A DNA stretch of 64,000 nt from G963663775 sp963664255 (GTDB lineage Bacteria > Bacillota > Clostridia > Oscillospirales > Butyricicoccaceae). The first letter of the stretch is position 1. Every line of letters starts with the position of its first letter. The notes under the pieces were generated by a model. It was not told the DNA's origin. It saw nothing but the letters and a program-made list of their open reading frames with translations, and searched no databases. Positions 43,529 to 51,827 of this stretch are shown piece after piece. The translations under genes and the position numbers were made by a program. Location of the stretch: assembly GCA_963664255.1 (NCBI GenBank), contig OY760938.1:1116001-1180000 (forward strand), read 5' to 3'.

Positions 43529-46500
43529 ATGCTGTCTATTCATGAATTGATTTCTACAAAAATGCTTCCGCCGCAAGAAAATGTCAAAACCATTTGCAGG
43601 AAACGACTTTTTGAAAATATCGGAAGCAATCATAAACTTATCGCCATTTCTGCCCCCACAGGCTATGGGAAATCGGTATTTTTATCGCAGTTTGCCGCCA
43701 ATACGCCGCTCCCAGTGGCGTGGTATCAGCTGGACGATTATGATAATGATTTGCTGCTGTTCGTGCAGTACTTGATACAGGCGATTGCAAAGCATATTCC
43801 CGAATTTGGTGCACACACATGGAGTTACATCGAAAAACAAGACGATGGACGCCACAATATTCGTTCGATTGCAGCCTTTCTCGTAAATGAATTGCAAGCG
43901 AGAGGCACAAACGGGCTCGTTTGTGTGTTCGATGACTATCATCTCATACAAGAACCCTCCATTCACGCATTGATGGAGGAGTTGATACAATATCTGCCAA
44001 ACAACATCTGTTTTGTGATGGCGAGCCGCCATACCTTGCCCTTTGCCATGACAAAGCTGCGACTGCATAAATTGCTTTTTGAAATTACAGAGGAGCAATT
44101 ACGATTCAACCTTGCGGAAATGCAATGTTTTTTGAAAATGCATCAGCAAGCCACCATTTCCGAAGCGGTTGCGCAGCAATATTTGCTTGAAACCGGTGGC
44201 TGGGCGGCAGCGCTCATGTTTATGCAATTTCCCAATATGGAGCATATGCATCTGGAGCAGCCGCCCAACCTGCATTGGAGCAACCGCGAAATGATGTATC
44301 ATTATTTTGCAGAGGAATTATTTCAGCAGCTTCCTGCGGAATTGCAGACGTTTTTAACAGAAACGGCTGTACTAGAAAGCTTAGAACCAGCGCTGTGCAA
44401 CGCATTGACCGAAACAACAAGCAGCGGCAGTGTCTTAGAGGATTTATTTCGGCAAAATATTTTCATTACCAAAAATGAAGCCGGCATTTATCGCTACCAT
44501 CATTTGTTTCGCGATTTTTTGCTGCAACAGCTGGGGGAACGAAAAAGACCGCTGCAGCAGCGTGCCGCGGGCGTTTTTGCAGCACATGGACAGTATATGC
44601 AAGCGGTGGAAACCTATTTGTTGATTGGTGCGTATGCGTGTGCAGTACAAAACATTGAAAAAAGTGCACTGAAAATGGTGAAATCCTGCAAATGGAACAC
44701 ATTCCAACGCTGGTTGCGCCAAATTCCCGCACACTATCAGGAAGAGTCCCCGCATGTCATGCTGCTGCAAGGAATTGTGGATAATTATAATGGCTTGTGG
44801 GAGCTTGCGGTGGAACGAATCGAAAAGGCGGAGCACCTGTTTTTGCAAGCACAGGACACGCAATATCTGCTGGAAGCACGCTTTCAAAAAGCAATTACTC
44901 TGCGCAGAGCAGGAGAGTTACAAAAAAGCATTGAGATTTTGGAGATTGCAATTCACGGTGCGCGCGCATTTCCTCTTACAAAATGGTATACCATTATTCT
45001 AGAAAAAGTAAATACGCTGATGTGGATTGGTGCGCTGCAAAAAGTAGTCGATGCCCTGTTGGAAGGGCTGCAGCTTGCAAAGCTTCAGAATGAACCGCAG
45101 TTGATTGCCTATTTTCTGGAGCATTTGGGCGCAGTGCATTATGCAAAAGGCGAATATTACACGGCGGTGGAATATTATCAGCAGGCAGAAGCATTGTTCC
45201 CGCCAAAATCCGAGGGATTTTCAAAGTTTGAGATGGAGCGTTATTCCCAGAAAACAACATTGGCAAAAATTTATCGGGATTGGGGCGAGTTGGAGAAGGC
45301 GCTTTCCTTGATTTCCGAAGTCATTGCTGCCAAAGAATCCTATGGTTTTATGGATGATTTACCGCGCGCCTATCATGAACTGGCATTGATTTCTCAAGAT
45401 ATGGGGAAAACCAAGCAGGCAGAACAGTATTTTGAAAAGGCAACACGTCTATATCAGCGAATTGAACGTCGAGATTTTCAATGGACATGGCATTTGGCAT
45501 TGTATGGAAAGATTTTGGCTGACAACGGCAAGACCGAACGCGGAACAAAGCTGATTGCGCAGGCAATCTCCTGCGCACGAGAGAATTCGGAATTCAATCT
45601 GGCACTTTGTGAGTTTATAGGATGCTATACGCTGCTGCAAACACGCAAAATAGAGGAAGCCATCCAAATGGTAGAGCACGCGCTTACGGTTGCCAGACGA
45701 GTGGGCGCTAAGAATCTCATTGCGCAATGCTGTTGGGCACTGTCCAATATTTATTTAGGCATTGGTTTGCAAGAAAATGCCCTATGCTGTGCGAAAGAAT
45801 GCTTAAGTTTGGCATCGGCAGAAAACTATTTGCAGATTTTTCTCTCCTATCCCAAAACCTCTCTGCCATTTCTTCGGTTGAGTCTGGGTTTGGGTATCGA
45901 AACAGCATTTTTGGATAAAATCATTTTGCGGCTGGGAAAAACGGCGATACCGATGCTTTCCGAGCTTGCATCTGGGGCAGCCAAGGCAGTGCAGCTGCGC
46001 GCAAAGGCTCTGCTGGCGCAGGTCCAGCCGCATACGGACACACAGCAGGATATTCTGCACATCCGTACCTTTGGAGCCTGCGAAATCGTTCTAACCGAGA
46101 ACCAGCAGCCGCTTATGTGGAAAACAGCAAAAGCTGCGGAAATCTTCCTGTATTTTATAAAAAACACCAATACAGACCTCAGCAAAGATGCTATCTTAGA
46201 AGACCTTTGGCCGGAAACCAATCCAGAAAAAACATCCAAAAGATTGCATACATATGTCTATCAAATCCGTAAAACGCTGCAAGCAATCGGTCTAGATGCC
46301 AATTTCGTTTACAAAAACAAAGGGTACACTATTAGCTCTGCCCAAATTTGCTGCGATGCAAATGCGTTTGTAGCATTGCTGCAAGCTGCCCGCCACGAAA
46401 AGACCGAAACTGTGAAAATTTCCAAGATGGAACAAGCAGTGCAGCTGTATCAAGGTGACTACTTGCAGGGCTTGTACAGCCAATGGGTGTTAGAAGCACG

Positions 46501-46759
46501 AAACCAATTCGAGCTGCTACTCATCCATGCCCGCAAGGAACTTGCCGCGTTGTATCTCGCAAAACAGGACTATTCCGCAGCGGAAAAGCACCTGCTCGCA
46601 ATCTTAACAATCGACCCGCTTTGCAAAGAGGTGCATGATAGTCTGGTGGATGTGTACAAGCAAAGCGGCAACCGCGCGGCCGCGGTGCAGCAGCAGCAAC
46701 GCTATCAATGCGTGGTCAAGAACAGTTTTGACACGACAGATGGGGAATCATTCCTTTGA
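43529..46759 (+). CDS. Large STAND/TPR regulator with C-terminal winged helix and BTAD domain
   Basis: 1076 residues. N-terminal MalT-like ATPase with P-loop SAPTGYGKS (42-49) and Walker B LVCVFDDYH; a long TPR-like helical region (about 350-840) with repeats such as AKIYRDWGELEKALSLISEVI; then IRTFGACEIVLTENQQPLMWKTAKAAEIFLYFI opening an OmpR-type winged helix (about 845-930), and a BTAD domain to the end (MEQAVQLYQGDYLQGLYSQWVLEARNQFE). This is the layout of large SARP-related activators. AAAGAGGAG precedes ATG 43529; the TTG one codon earlier is not needed. It follows the surface-protein gene by 160 bases and may activate it. Confidence 0.88.
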   Translation: MLSIHELISTKMLPPQENVKTICRKRLFENIGSNHKLIAISAPTGYGKSVFLSQFAANTPLPVAWYQLDDYDNDLLLFVQYLIQAIAKHIPEFGAHTWSYIEKQDDGRHNIRSIAAFLVNELQARGTNGLVCVFDDYHLIQEPSIHALMEELIQYLPNNICFVMASRHTLPFAMTKLRLHKLLFEITEEQLRFNLAEMQCFLKMHQQATISEAVAQQYLLETGGWAAALMFMQFPNMEHMHLEQPPNLHWSNREMMYHYFAEELFQQLPAELQTFLTETAVLESLEPALCNALTETTSSGSVLEDLFRQNIFITKNEAGIYRYHHLFRDFLLQQLGERKRPLQQRAAGVFAAHGQYMQAVETYLLIGAYACAVQNIEKSALKMVKSCKWNTFQRWLRQIPAHYQEESPHVMLLQGIVDNYNGLWELAVERIEKAEHLFLQAQDTQYLLEARFQKAITLRRAGELQKSIEILEIAIHGARAFPLTKWYTIILEKVNTLMWIGALQKVVDALLEGLQLAKLQNEPQLIAYFLEHLGAVHYAKGEYYTAVEYYQQAEALFPPKSEGFSKFEMERYSQKTTLAKIYRDWGELEKALSLISEVIAAKESYGFMDDLPRAYHELALISQDMGKTKQAEQYFEKATRLYQRIERRDFQWTWHLALYGKILADNGKTERGTKLIAQAISCARENSEFNLALCEFIGCYTLLQTRKIEEAIQMVEHALTVARRVGAKNLIAQCCWALSNIYLGIGLQENALCCAKECLSLASAENYLQIFLSYPKTSLPFLRLSLGLGIETAFLDKIILRLGKTAIPMLSELASGAAKAVQLRAKALLAQVQPHTDTQQDILHIRTFGACEIVLTENQQPLMWKTAKAAEIFLYFIKNTNTDLSKDAILEDLWPETNPEKTSKRLHTYVYQIRKTLQAIGLDANFVYKNKGYTISSAQICCDANAFVALLQAARHEKTETVKISKMEQAVQLYQGDYLQGLYSQWVLEARNQFELLLIHARKELAALYLAKQDYSAAEKHLLAILTIDPLCKEVHDSLVDVYKQSGNRAAAVQQQQRYQCVVKNSFDTTDGESFL

Positions 46760-46764
46760 AAAAC

Positions 46765-46814
46765 AAAAACATCGCCCTCTGATGCACTTTTATGCAACAG
46801 AGGGCAATGTTTTT
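46765..46814. terminator. Bidirectional terminator between BTAD regulator and desulfoferrodoxin genes
   Basis: AAAAACATCGCCCTCTG (46765-46781) pairs with CAGAGGGCAATGTTTTT (46798-46814) with one mismatch, with A and T runs on the outer sides. Confidence 0.85.
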
Positions 46815-46844
46815 ATGCAAATTAGGGGAAGTCAACCAAATGGG

Positions 46845-47216
46845 TTATACATCGGTTTTCCAAAGACCATGCAGGTTGCAGTATGCAAACACCGTAACCG
46901 CCGCATCATCCTCGCAGAGGGTAAAGCAAGTAATCGGCTCACCGGTTTTGAGTTGCTTCACCTGTGTGCCCTTTTGGGTCTGCAGCGCAACCCACGCGAT
47001 GTAATGCTCTTCTGTCATCGGGTGCAACACAGAACCAACGGTGACTTTGACCGTATTGCCCTCAATCTGGACAACCGGAGTATGCTTCTCAACCGCGGCA
47101 TCCACCGTGTTTGGCACGAGTTCATGCATTTTTTCGCCGCAACAGACAACCGGCACACCGGATGCTTCCACAAAAGTGATGATGTTGCCGCAGTGCTCGC
47201 ATTTGTAAAATTTCAT
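46845..47216 (-). CDS. dfx: Desulfoferrodoxin (superoxide reductase)
   Basis: 123 residues, typical for two-iron superoxide reductase, which reduces superoxide to peroxide in anaerobes without making oxygen. Center I ligands are Cys6, Cys9, Cys25 and Cys26 (CEHC and CC); center II ligands are His45 with the conserved EKH, His65, His71, Cys113 and His116 (YCNLHGLW). Single gene with its own promoter and a terminator downstream. AAGGAGACAC precedes the ATG. Confidence 0.95.
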   Translation of the reverse strand: MKFYKCEHCGNIITFVEASGVPVVCCGEKMHELVPNTVDAAVEKHTPVVQIEGNTVKVTVGSVLHPMTEEHYIAWVALQTQKGTQVKQLKTGEPITCFTLCEDDAAVTVFAYCNLHGLWKTDV

Positions 47217-47296
47217 AGCTGTGTCTCCTTTTCATAGTCCGTAGAGGATTTTTTCATTGCTTTGCCGGAAAGACCGACCAAGCAAACTATGTTCAT

Positions 47297-47325
47297 ATTG
47301 TAGCAAATACTGGGCAATATTGCAA
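47297..47325 (-). promoter_or_regulatory. Promoter of the desulfoferrodoxin gene
   Basis: On the minus strand TTGCAA (47325-47320), 17 bases, TACAAT (47302-47297), about 80 bases before the ATG at 47216. Confidence 0.65.
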
Positions 47326-47413
47326 TTAGCATTTGTAATTTTTGTGAAAAATATGCCAGCTTCTTTGGTACAAAACAAACGGAACGGAAAACATAGTACT
47401 GTAGTATGAAAAA

Positions 47414-47440
47414 GTGCCCGCAACACATCGTTACGGGCAC
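47414..47440 (-). terminator. Terminator of the DUF134/NifX/MinD operon
   Basis: Reading the minus strand, GTGCCCG and CGGGCAC pair around a 13-base loop and are followed by TTTTT, 27 bases after the last stop codon. Confidence 0.7.
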
Positions 47441-47466
47441 GGTAATCGGGTATCCAGTGTGGCAAA

Positions 47467-47829
47467 TCATGCTTCGCCGCATTCATCATGGTGCTGGTGC
47501 TCGTGGCAAACCGAACCGGTCGACACCAGACTGCCGTTCAGATAGCCTTGTACAGCCGCCTGCGCGTCACCCGATGCCCCAACGACAACTTCCACGTTGC
47601 GCTGATTGAAAATATCAATCGCGCCGCCGCCCATGCCGCCGCTGATGATGACATTGACCCCGCGGTCCGCCAGAAAATTGGGCAGGAAGCCGGGACGATG
47701 CCCGGGATTTGCAACGCTTTCGGTCTGGACGATGCTGCTGTTTTCCACGTCAAACAGCATAAAATGCGGACAGTGTCCAAAGTGCTCGGTGACGTTTTTG
47801 CCTTCGCTTGCAACTGCGATTCTCATCAT
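47467..47829 (-). CDS. NifX/NafY-type protein (dinitrogenase Fe-Mo cofactor family) with His/Cys tail
   Basis: 120 residues of the small alpha/beta family that binds iron-molybdenum cofactor precursors in nitrogen fixers but is widespread in non-fixing anaerobes. Core: RIAVASEGKNVTEHFGHCPHFMLFDVEN ... GVNVIISGGMGGGAIDIF. The C-terminus CHEHQHHDECGEA is an obvious metal-binding tail. AGGAGGACAAAAAC precedes ATGATG (47829 or 47826). Last gene of the operon; a paralogue without the tail is at 50487-50852. Confidence 0.85.
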   Translation of the reverse strand: MMRIAVASEGKNVTEHFGHCPHFMLFDVENSSIVQTESVANPGHRPGFLPNFLADRGVNVIISGGMGGGAIDIFNQRNVEVVVGASGDAQAAVQGYLNGSLVSTGSVCHEHQHHDECGEA

Positions 47830-47929
47830 GTTTTTGTCCTCCTAAAAAATAGTGTGTTCGTTTTTTGTAGAATATGAAACCTCAAAACAGCTTCCCAAGA
47901 AGCGTTTGGAGCAAGGTTGTCTGTGTGCC

Positions 47930-48760
47930 TTACGCGAAAATGGTGCAGCTATCGCCGGACGAAAGATACCGAATATGGTCACCCATCACCGCCTGCAAAC
48001 CTGCAAAGGCTTCTGTGCCTGTGCAGTGGCAGGTGTAATATTGTGCCTTTGTATGCAGCAGGAATTTACCAATTTCGGTCACAAGGGCAGGGTCTTCACT
48101 GCGCTTCAGTCCATGGCTGTATAAGTGAAATCCACCAATGACTGCGTCCGGAAATACACCTGTCATGGCGTGAAAGTGCTCTAAAATATTGACAATGCCG
48201 TTGTGTGCACAGCCTGCAATCAGCAGGGTTTTGCCGTTTTCGTGCACAATGAGATTTTGCTCATGAGAAAAATCATCCACCACCAGCGCGTTGTTCTCCA
48301 TCATAAACAAGCTGTGGTTGCCCGATGGCAGAAGCCTGTCCCCCTGCACCCCTGCAAACAGCGTCAAGGCATCATCAATATAGGTCTGGTCGTCACAGAA
48401 CACAAACTGCTCATTTGGCAGCAGCGCGGCATCCAACCCAATATCGGCAATTTGCCCATGCAATCGGCTGGCATAATGCTTTTCAAAGGCACGCTTGTGC
48501 GCATAGATTTTAGCGTGTGCGTTGCACGACAAAAAGGTGTGCAGACCACCACCGTGGTCATAATGTCCATGGGATAGGACGGCAAGGTCTACCTGCGCCA
48601 AATCAACGCCCAGTTTTTGTGCATTTTCGGCAAATAGACCGCTTGCGCCCGTGTCAAAGAGTAAGCCATGCGTTGCCGTTTCCAACAGCAAGCTCAGTCC
48701 ATGTTCACAGCCAAAAGCGTCTGAGACGGCAGTATTTTCCGCCAAAACATATACTTTCAT
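47930..48760 (-). CDS. MBL-fold metallo-hydrolase
   Basis: 276 residues of the metallo-beta-lactamase superfamily. The binuclear metal motif is VLSHGHYDHGGGL near residue 62, preceded by LLFDTGASGLF, with later histidines in AGCAHNGIVN and GGFHLYSHG and YYTCHCTGTEA near the end. The layout resembles MBL proteins linked to tetrahydromethanopterin-like or Fe-S clusters. Overlaps the upstream MinD-like gene by four bases. The substrate is unknown. Confidence 0.85.
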   Translation of the reverse strand: MKVYVLAENTAVSDAFGCEHGLSLLLETATHGLLFDTGASGLFAENAQKLGVDLAQVDLAVLSHGHYDHGGGLHTFLSCNAHAKIYAHKRAFEKHYASRLHGQIADIGLDAALLPNEQFVFCDDQTYIDDALTLFAGVQGDRLLPSGNHSLFMMENNALVVDDFSHEQNLIVHENGKTLLIAGCAHNGIVNILEHFHAMTGVFPDAVIGGFHLYSHGLKRSEDPALVTEIGKFLLHTKAQYYTCHCTGTEAFAGLQAVMGDHIRYLSSGDSCTIFA

Positions 48761-49644
48761 GGAGTTTCCCTTTCGTTTTCTGTCAACAGCAGCTGCATGG
48801 TGCGGTCATACACCGCCTTTGCAGCCTGCCCTGCGGCACAATCGATGGCGGCAATGGTTTTGCCTTGGTTGACCGCCTGCACCGCCATCGGGTCGAATGG
48901 AATTTTGCCGACCAGCGGTAGGCTGTGCGCTTGACAAAATGCGTCAATACGTGCGGTGTTTTCGGCATGAATGTCATATTTATTGATGCAAACCGCTGCC
49001 TTTGTGCCAAAGGTTTGAGCGGTTTTTAAGATGCGTTCCATATCGCTGATGCCGGAAATAGACGGCTCGGTCACAATCAGCACCAAGTCCACCCCGCTAA
49101 GCGACGCGATGACAGGACAGCCAATGCCAGGCGAACCATCGATGATGGCGAATGGAGTCGCAGGCGATGCCGCCTCGCGCATCTGCTTCTTGACCTCTGT
49201 GACGAGCAAGCCGGAATTGCCGCTGCCCATGCGCAACTGTGCGGTAGAAAAGACGCGGTTTTCGTCCAAATACTGCATCAAATCACCTGCCACAGCGGGC
49301 TGCATGGAAATGGCTTGTACAGGGCAAACTGCCTCGCAAACGCCGCAGCCCTCACAAGCATACGGGTCTATTTGGTAGCCGTTTTGGGTGGTAATTGCAT
49401 CAAATCGACAGGTTGTAAGGCATTTACCACAGCGGATACAGCGTGATGGGTCAATCATCGCTTTGTCCATGCCGTAGAAATCCGTGGTCTTTGGGTCGTT
49501 GGTTTGTGCGGTCACCAAATGCAGGTTGGGTGCGTCCACATCGCAATCGGCATAAGCGTGTGCTTGTGCCAGCTGGATAAAGGCACTGGCGAGGGTGGTT
49601 TTCCCTGTGCCGCCTTTACCGCTGAGGAGCAGCAGCTGTTTCAT
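48757..49644 (-). CDS. MinD/ParA-like ATPase with inserted 2x[4Fe-4S] ferredoxin domain (copy 2)
   Basis: 295 residues. P-loop LLSGKGGTGKTTLASAF (8-16); ferredoxin cysteines at 69, 72, 75, 79 (CIRCGKCLTTC) and 97, 100, 103, 107 (CEGCGVCEAVC); then IIDGSPGIGCPVIASLSGVD as switch region. Related to Mrp/NBP35-type carriers and to the CooC/NifH group, which use ATP to handle Fe-S or metal cofactors. It overlaps the other copy by 29 bases and the MBL gene by four, so translation is coupled. Confidence 0.88.
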   Translation of the reverse strand: MKQLLLLSGKGGTGKTTLASAFIQLAQAHAYADCDVDAPNLHLVTAQTNDPKTTDFYGMDKAMIDPSRCIRCGKCLTTCRFDAITTQNGYQIDPYACEGCGVCEAVCPVQAISMQPAVAGDLMQYLDENRVFSTAQLRMGSGNSGLLVTEVKKQMREAASPATPFAIIDGSPGIGCPVIASLSGVDLVLIVTEPSISGISDMERILKTAQTFGTKAAVCINKYDIHAENTARIDAFCQAHSLPLVGKIPFDPMAVQAVNQGKTIAAIDCAAGQAAKAVYDRTMQLLLTENERETP

Positions 49645-50482
49645 GGCGCACCTCCTTTGTGATGGTATCCAGCAGATTCAGAAACAAGTCGCGATACTGC
49701 GTATGCTCGCGGACGATGATTTTGGCATCGGCATTTTTTGCCCCAAGGGTTCGGTCAAAGGGGATTTTGCCCAAGATGGGAATATTACGTTCTATGCAGA
49801 AGATTTCTGCCGGATTTTCGCCGTCTTGACACTTGTTGAGCACAACCCCATGCGGTTTTTGGAAGAGGCGCACCAATTCATATACCATTTGCAGGTTGTG
49901 CACACCGAACAGCGTTGGTTCGGCAACCAGCACACAGAAATCTGCGTCCTTGATGCTTTCCATTACGATGCAGGCACTTCCAGGGGGACAGTCGATGAAG
50001 GTTGGTCGGTCGGATGGTTGGCGGCACTCTGCCAACAGACTGCGGATGATGGGCACACCGGAGGATTCCCCGATGTGCAGAACCCCAGTGCGCACCTGTA
50101 CGCCTTCGGACACGCCATTTTGTATGACGCCGATTGGTTTTTCGATTTCCGAAAGCGCATCCTCCGGACAAAGCAGCACACAGCCGCCGCAGGAATGGCA
50201 AACCTCCTCAAACAAAAACGGTTTATTTTTCACAAAGGCAAGCGCATTGAATTTGCAAAAATCCACGCATTTTCGGCAGCCGACACAGCGCGTGGCATCT
50301 ACCACTGGCAACCGCACGGTGACGATTTCCTCCGAAAGTAGCTGCGGCTGAAAAAACAGGTGTCCGTTTGGCTCTTCCACATCACAGTCAATATACTGTG
50401 CACGTTCGGCAACTGCCGCCAGATTGACCGAAACCAAGGTTTTGCCGGTGCCGCCCTTACCGCTGAGTACTGCAATCTGCAT
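49616..50482 (-). CDS. MinD/ParA-like ATPase with inserted 2x[4Fe-4S] ferredoxin domain (copy 1)
   Basis: About 288 residues. P-loop IAVLSGKGGTGKTLVSVNLAA; clusters CVGCRKCVDFC and CHSCGGCVLLC; switch region FIDCPPGSACIVMESIKDAD. Paralogue of the next gene; the pair probably forms a heterodimer or two-step carrier. The start could be ATG 50482, chosen for its closeness to the P-loop, or ATG 50497, which overlaps the previous stop. Confidence 0.85.
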   Translation of the reverse strand: MQIAVLSGKGGTGKTLVSVNLAAVAERAQYIDCDVEEPNGHLFFQPQLLSEEIVTVRLPVVDATRCVGCRKCVDFCKFNALAFVKNKPFLFEEVCHSCGGCVLLCPEDALSEIEKPIGVIQNGVSEGVQVRTGVLHIGESSGVPIIRSLLAECRQPSDRPTFIDCPPGSACIVMESIKDADFCVLVAEPTLFGVHNLQMVYELVRLFQKPHGVVLNKCQDGENPAEIFCIERNIPILGKIPFDRTLGAKNADAKIIVREHTQYRDLFLNLLDTITKEVRHETAAAPQR

Positions 50483-50486
50483 CGAC

Positions 50487-50852
50487 TCAACCGCCATGAT
50501 GATGGAAGCCTGCATGGATTTCGGTCAGCGCAGAGAGCTTTCCGTCCGCAAACGCCTGCAAATTGTCCATGGCAGAGCCGCTTTCGGTCTTGTAGATTGC
50601 AATATCCGCCGCGCGCAGAACCTCAGCGGCATTTTCACCGCAGCGCGGCGTCAGCAGTACCGCACAGTGGTGGTCTACAAGGGACTGTGCGGCTTTGATG
50701 CCAGCACCCCCTTGGCTTGCCGCGGCACTGTTGTCTAAAAACTGCGATTCTTGGGCTTCGGTATCGAAAATCAAGAAATAGGGCGTGCGCCCAAAGGACA
50801 CGCAGACGGCAGTGTTTTCCTGCTTTTCATCAACTGGAATGGCTATTTTCAT
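50487..50852 (-). CDS. NifX/NafY-type protein (dinitrogenase Fe-Mo cofactor family)
   Basis: 121 residues: KIAIPVDEKQENTAVCVSFGRTPYFLIFDTEA and AAQSLVDHHCAVLLTPRCGENAAEVLRAADIAIYKTESG. It ends with a short HHHGG. It overlaps the NifU-like gene by four bases (ATGA). Probably binds a metal cluster delivered by the neighbouring scaffold and ATPases. Confidence 0.83.
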   Translation of the reverse strand: MKIAIPVDEKQENTAVCVSFGRTPYFLIFDTEAQESQFLDNSAAASQGGAGIKAAQSLVDHHCAVLLTPRCGENAAEVLRAADIAIYKTESGSAMDNLQAFADGKLSALTEIHAGFHHHGG

Positions 50853-51235
50853 GTGAGTTCCTCCGTTTCATGGGTTTCTAAATAAGAATGAATGGCGTTT
50901 TGGAGTGCCCGCACCCCCAGATTGGAGCAGTGCTGCTTGGTTTCCGGCAGTCCGTCTAACGCGAATGTCACATCCTCCTCGGTAATCGACAGTGCTGCCT
51001 CCAGTGTTTTGCCCTGCGCCAAAACAGAGGTCATGCTGGAGGTTGCAATGGATGCACTGCAGCCAAACACCAGATAGCTGACGTGCGTCAAAACACCTGC
51101 CTGCACCTTGATATACATGGTTAAGGCATCGCCACAGGCGGGGTCACCAAACTGCCCTTGGGCATCTGCATCGGGCATACTGTGTGCGTTTCTGGGGCAC
51201 ATAAAATGCTCCATCACCGTTTGCGAATACATCAT
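50849..51235 (-). CDS. NifU/IscU-type iron-sulfur cluster scaffold
   Basis: 128 residues. The three conserved cluster cysteines of IscU-type scaffolds are present in GDPACGDALTMY (about 34), VFGCSASIATSS (about 59) and KQHCSNLG (about 102); MYSQTVMEHFMCPRNAHSMPDADAQG is the characteristic N-terminus. It would assemble or hold Fe-S clusters passed to the MinD-like ATPases. Overlaps the DUF134 gene by four bases. Confidence 0.9.
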   Translation of the reverse strand: MMYSQTVMEHFMCPRNAHSMPDADAQGQFGDPACGDALTMYIKVQAGVLTHVSYLVFGCSASIATSSMTSVLAQGKTLEAALSITEEDVTFALDGLPETKQHCSNLGVRALQNAIHSYLETHETEELT

Positions 51236-51603
51236 AGGGCGTCATCCTCCGCAGCTGCGAGTGCCGCACCGCAGCGATGTCTGCGGCAGCCTTTGCCACA
51301 GCCGCCGCCGTCACAAAGACGGTATTCGCCGCCCTCAATCCAGAGGATTTTGCCGTTGACCAGGGAGTCGGCAAGCTTTTTGCGTGCATCGTTATAGATG
51401 CCCTGCACCGTTGTGCGCGCAATGCGCATTTGCGCGGCACATTCCTCCTGTGTAAACCCCTCTAAATCAATCAGGCGAATGGTTTCATATTCATCCACCG
51501 TCATCTGCACCATTTTTTCTGCATCTGGCAATGCATCCAGCGGTCCAAAACGGCTGTTTTCCGGCAGACAGCAGACTTTTCTCCACTTTCTTGGTCTGGG
51601 CAT
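51232..51603 (-). CDS. DUF134 family DNA-binding protein, likely operon regulator
   Basis: 123 residues. It begins MPRPRKWRKVCCLPENSRFGPLD as DUF134 proteins do and has a sigma-region-4-like helix-turn-helix (VDEYETIRLIDLEGFTQEECAAQMRIARTTVQGIYNDARKKLADSLVNGK). The C-terminus is rich in Cys, Gly and His (CDGGGCGKGCRRHRCG), suggesting a metal- or cluster-responsive switch. GGAGGTG precedes ATG 51603; the 25-codon upstream extension crosses the promoter and is rejected. First gene of the seven-gene operon and probable binder of the two palindromes in front of it. Confidence 0.85.
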   Translation of the reverse strand: MPRPRKWRKVCCLPENSRFGPLDALPDAEKMVQMTVDEYETIRLIDLEGFTQEECAAQMRIARTTVQGIYNDARKKLADSLVNGKILWIEGGEYRLCDGGGCGKGCRRHRCGAALAAAEDDAL

Positions 51604-51640
51604 GGTATGCACCTCCATCGAATGACCAAAGCTTTGTTTC

Positions 51641-51685
51641 TGACATATGTCATATTCATTATACTGCATTTCTGACATATGTCAA
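51641..51685 (-). promoter_or_regulatory. DUF134 operon promoter with twin TGACATATGTCA operators
   Basis: On the minus strand a perfect TTGACA (51685-51680) and a perfect TATAAT (51663-51658) are 16 bases apart. The 12-bp palindrome TGACATATGTCA occurs at 51673-51684, overlapping the -35 box, and at 51641-51652, near the expected transcription start. Centres are 32 bases apart, about three helical turns. This is a clear autoregulated-promoter layout. Confidence 0.85.
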
Positions 51686-51827
51686 CTAAAACTTTGCCAA
51701 CAGGGTTCGGTGCTATGCATATGGGTTCTTCATCTTGCAGAAGGATATTTCCTGTGTTAGAATAAAGAAATAAAGACAATTCGTCGAAAGCGGGATAGTG
51801 TTATTTATCAGGAAAGGGTGTATATGT

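Noticed and set aside
47213..47489. Short minus-strand ORFs between desulfoferrodoxin and NifX-like genes
   Set aside because: They overlap the desulfoferrodoxin promoter and the operon terminator and have no ribosome site.
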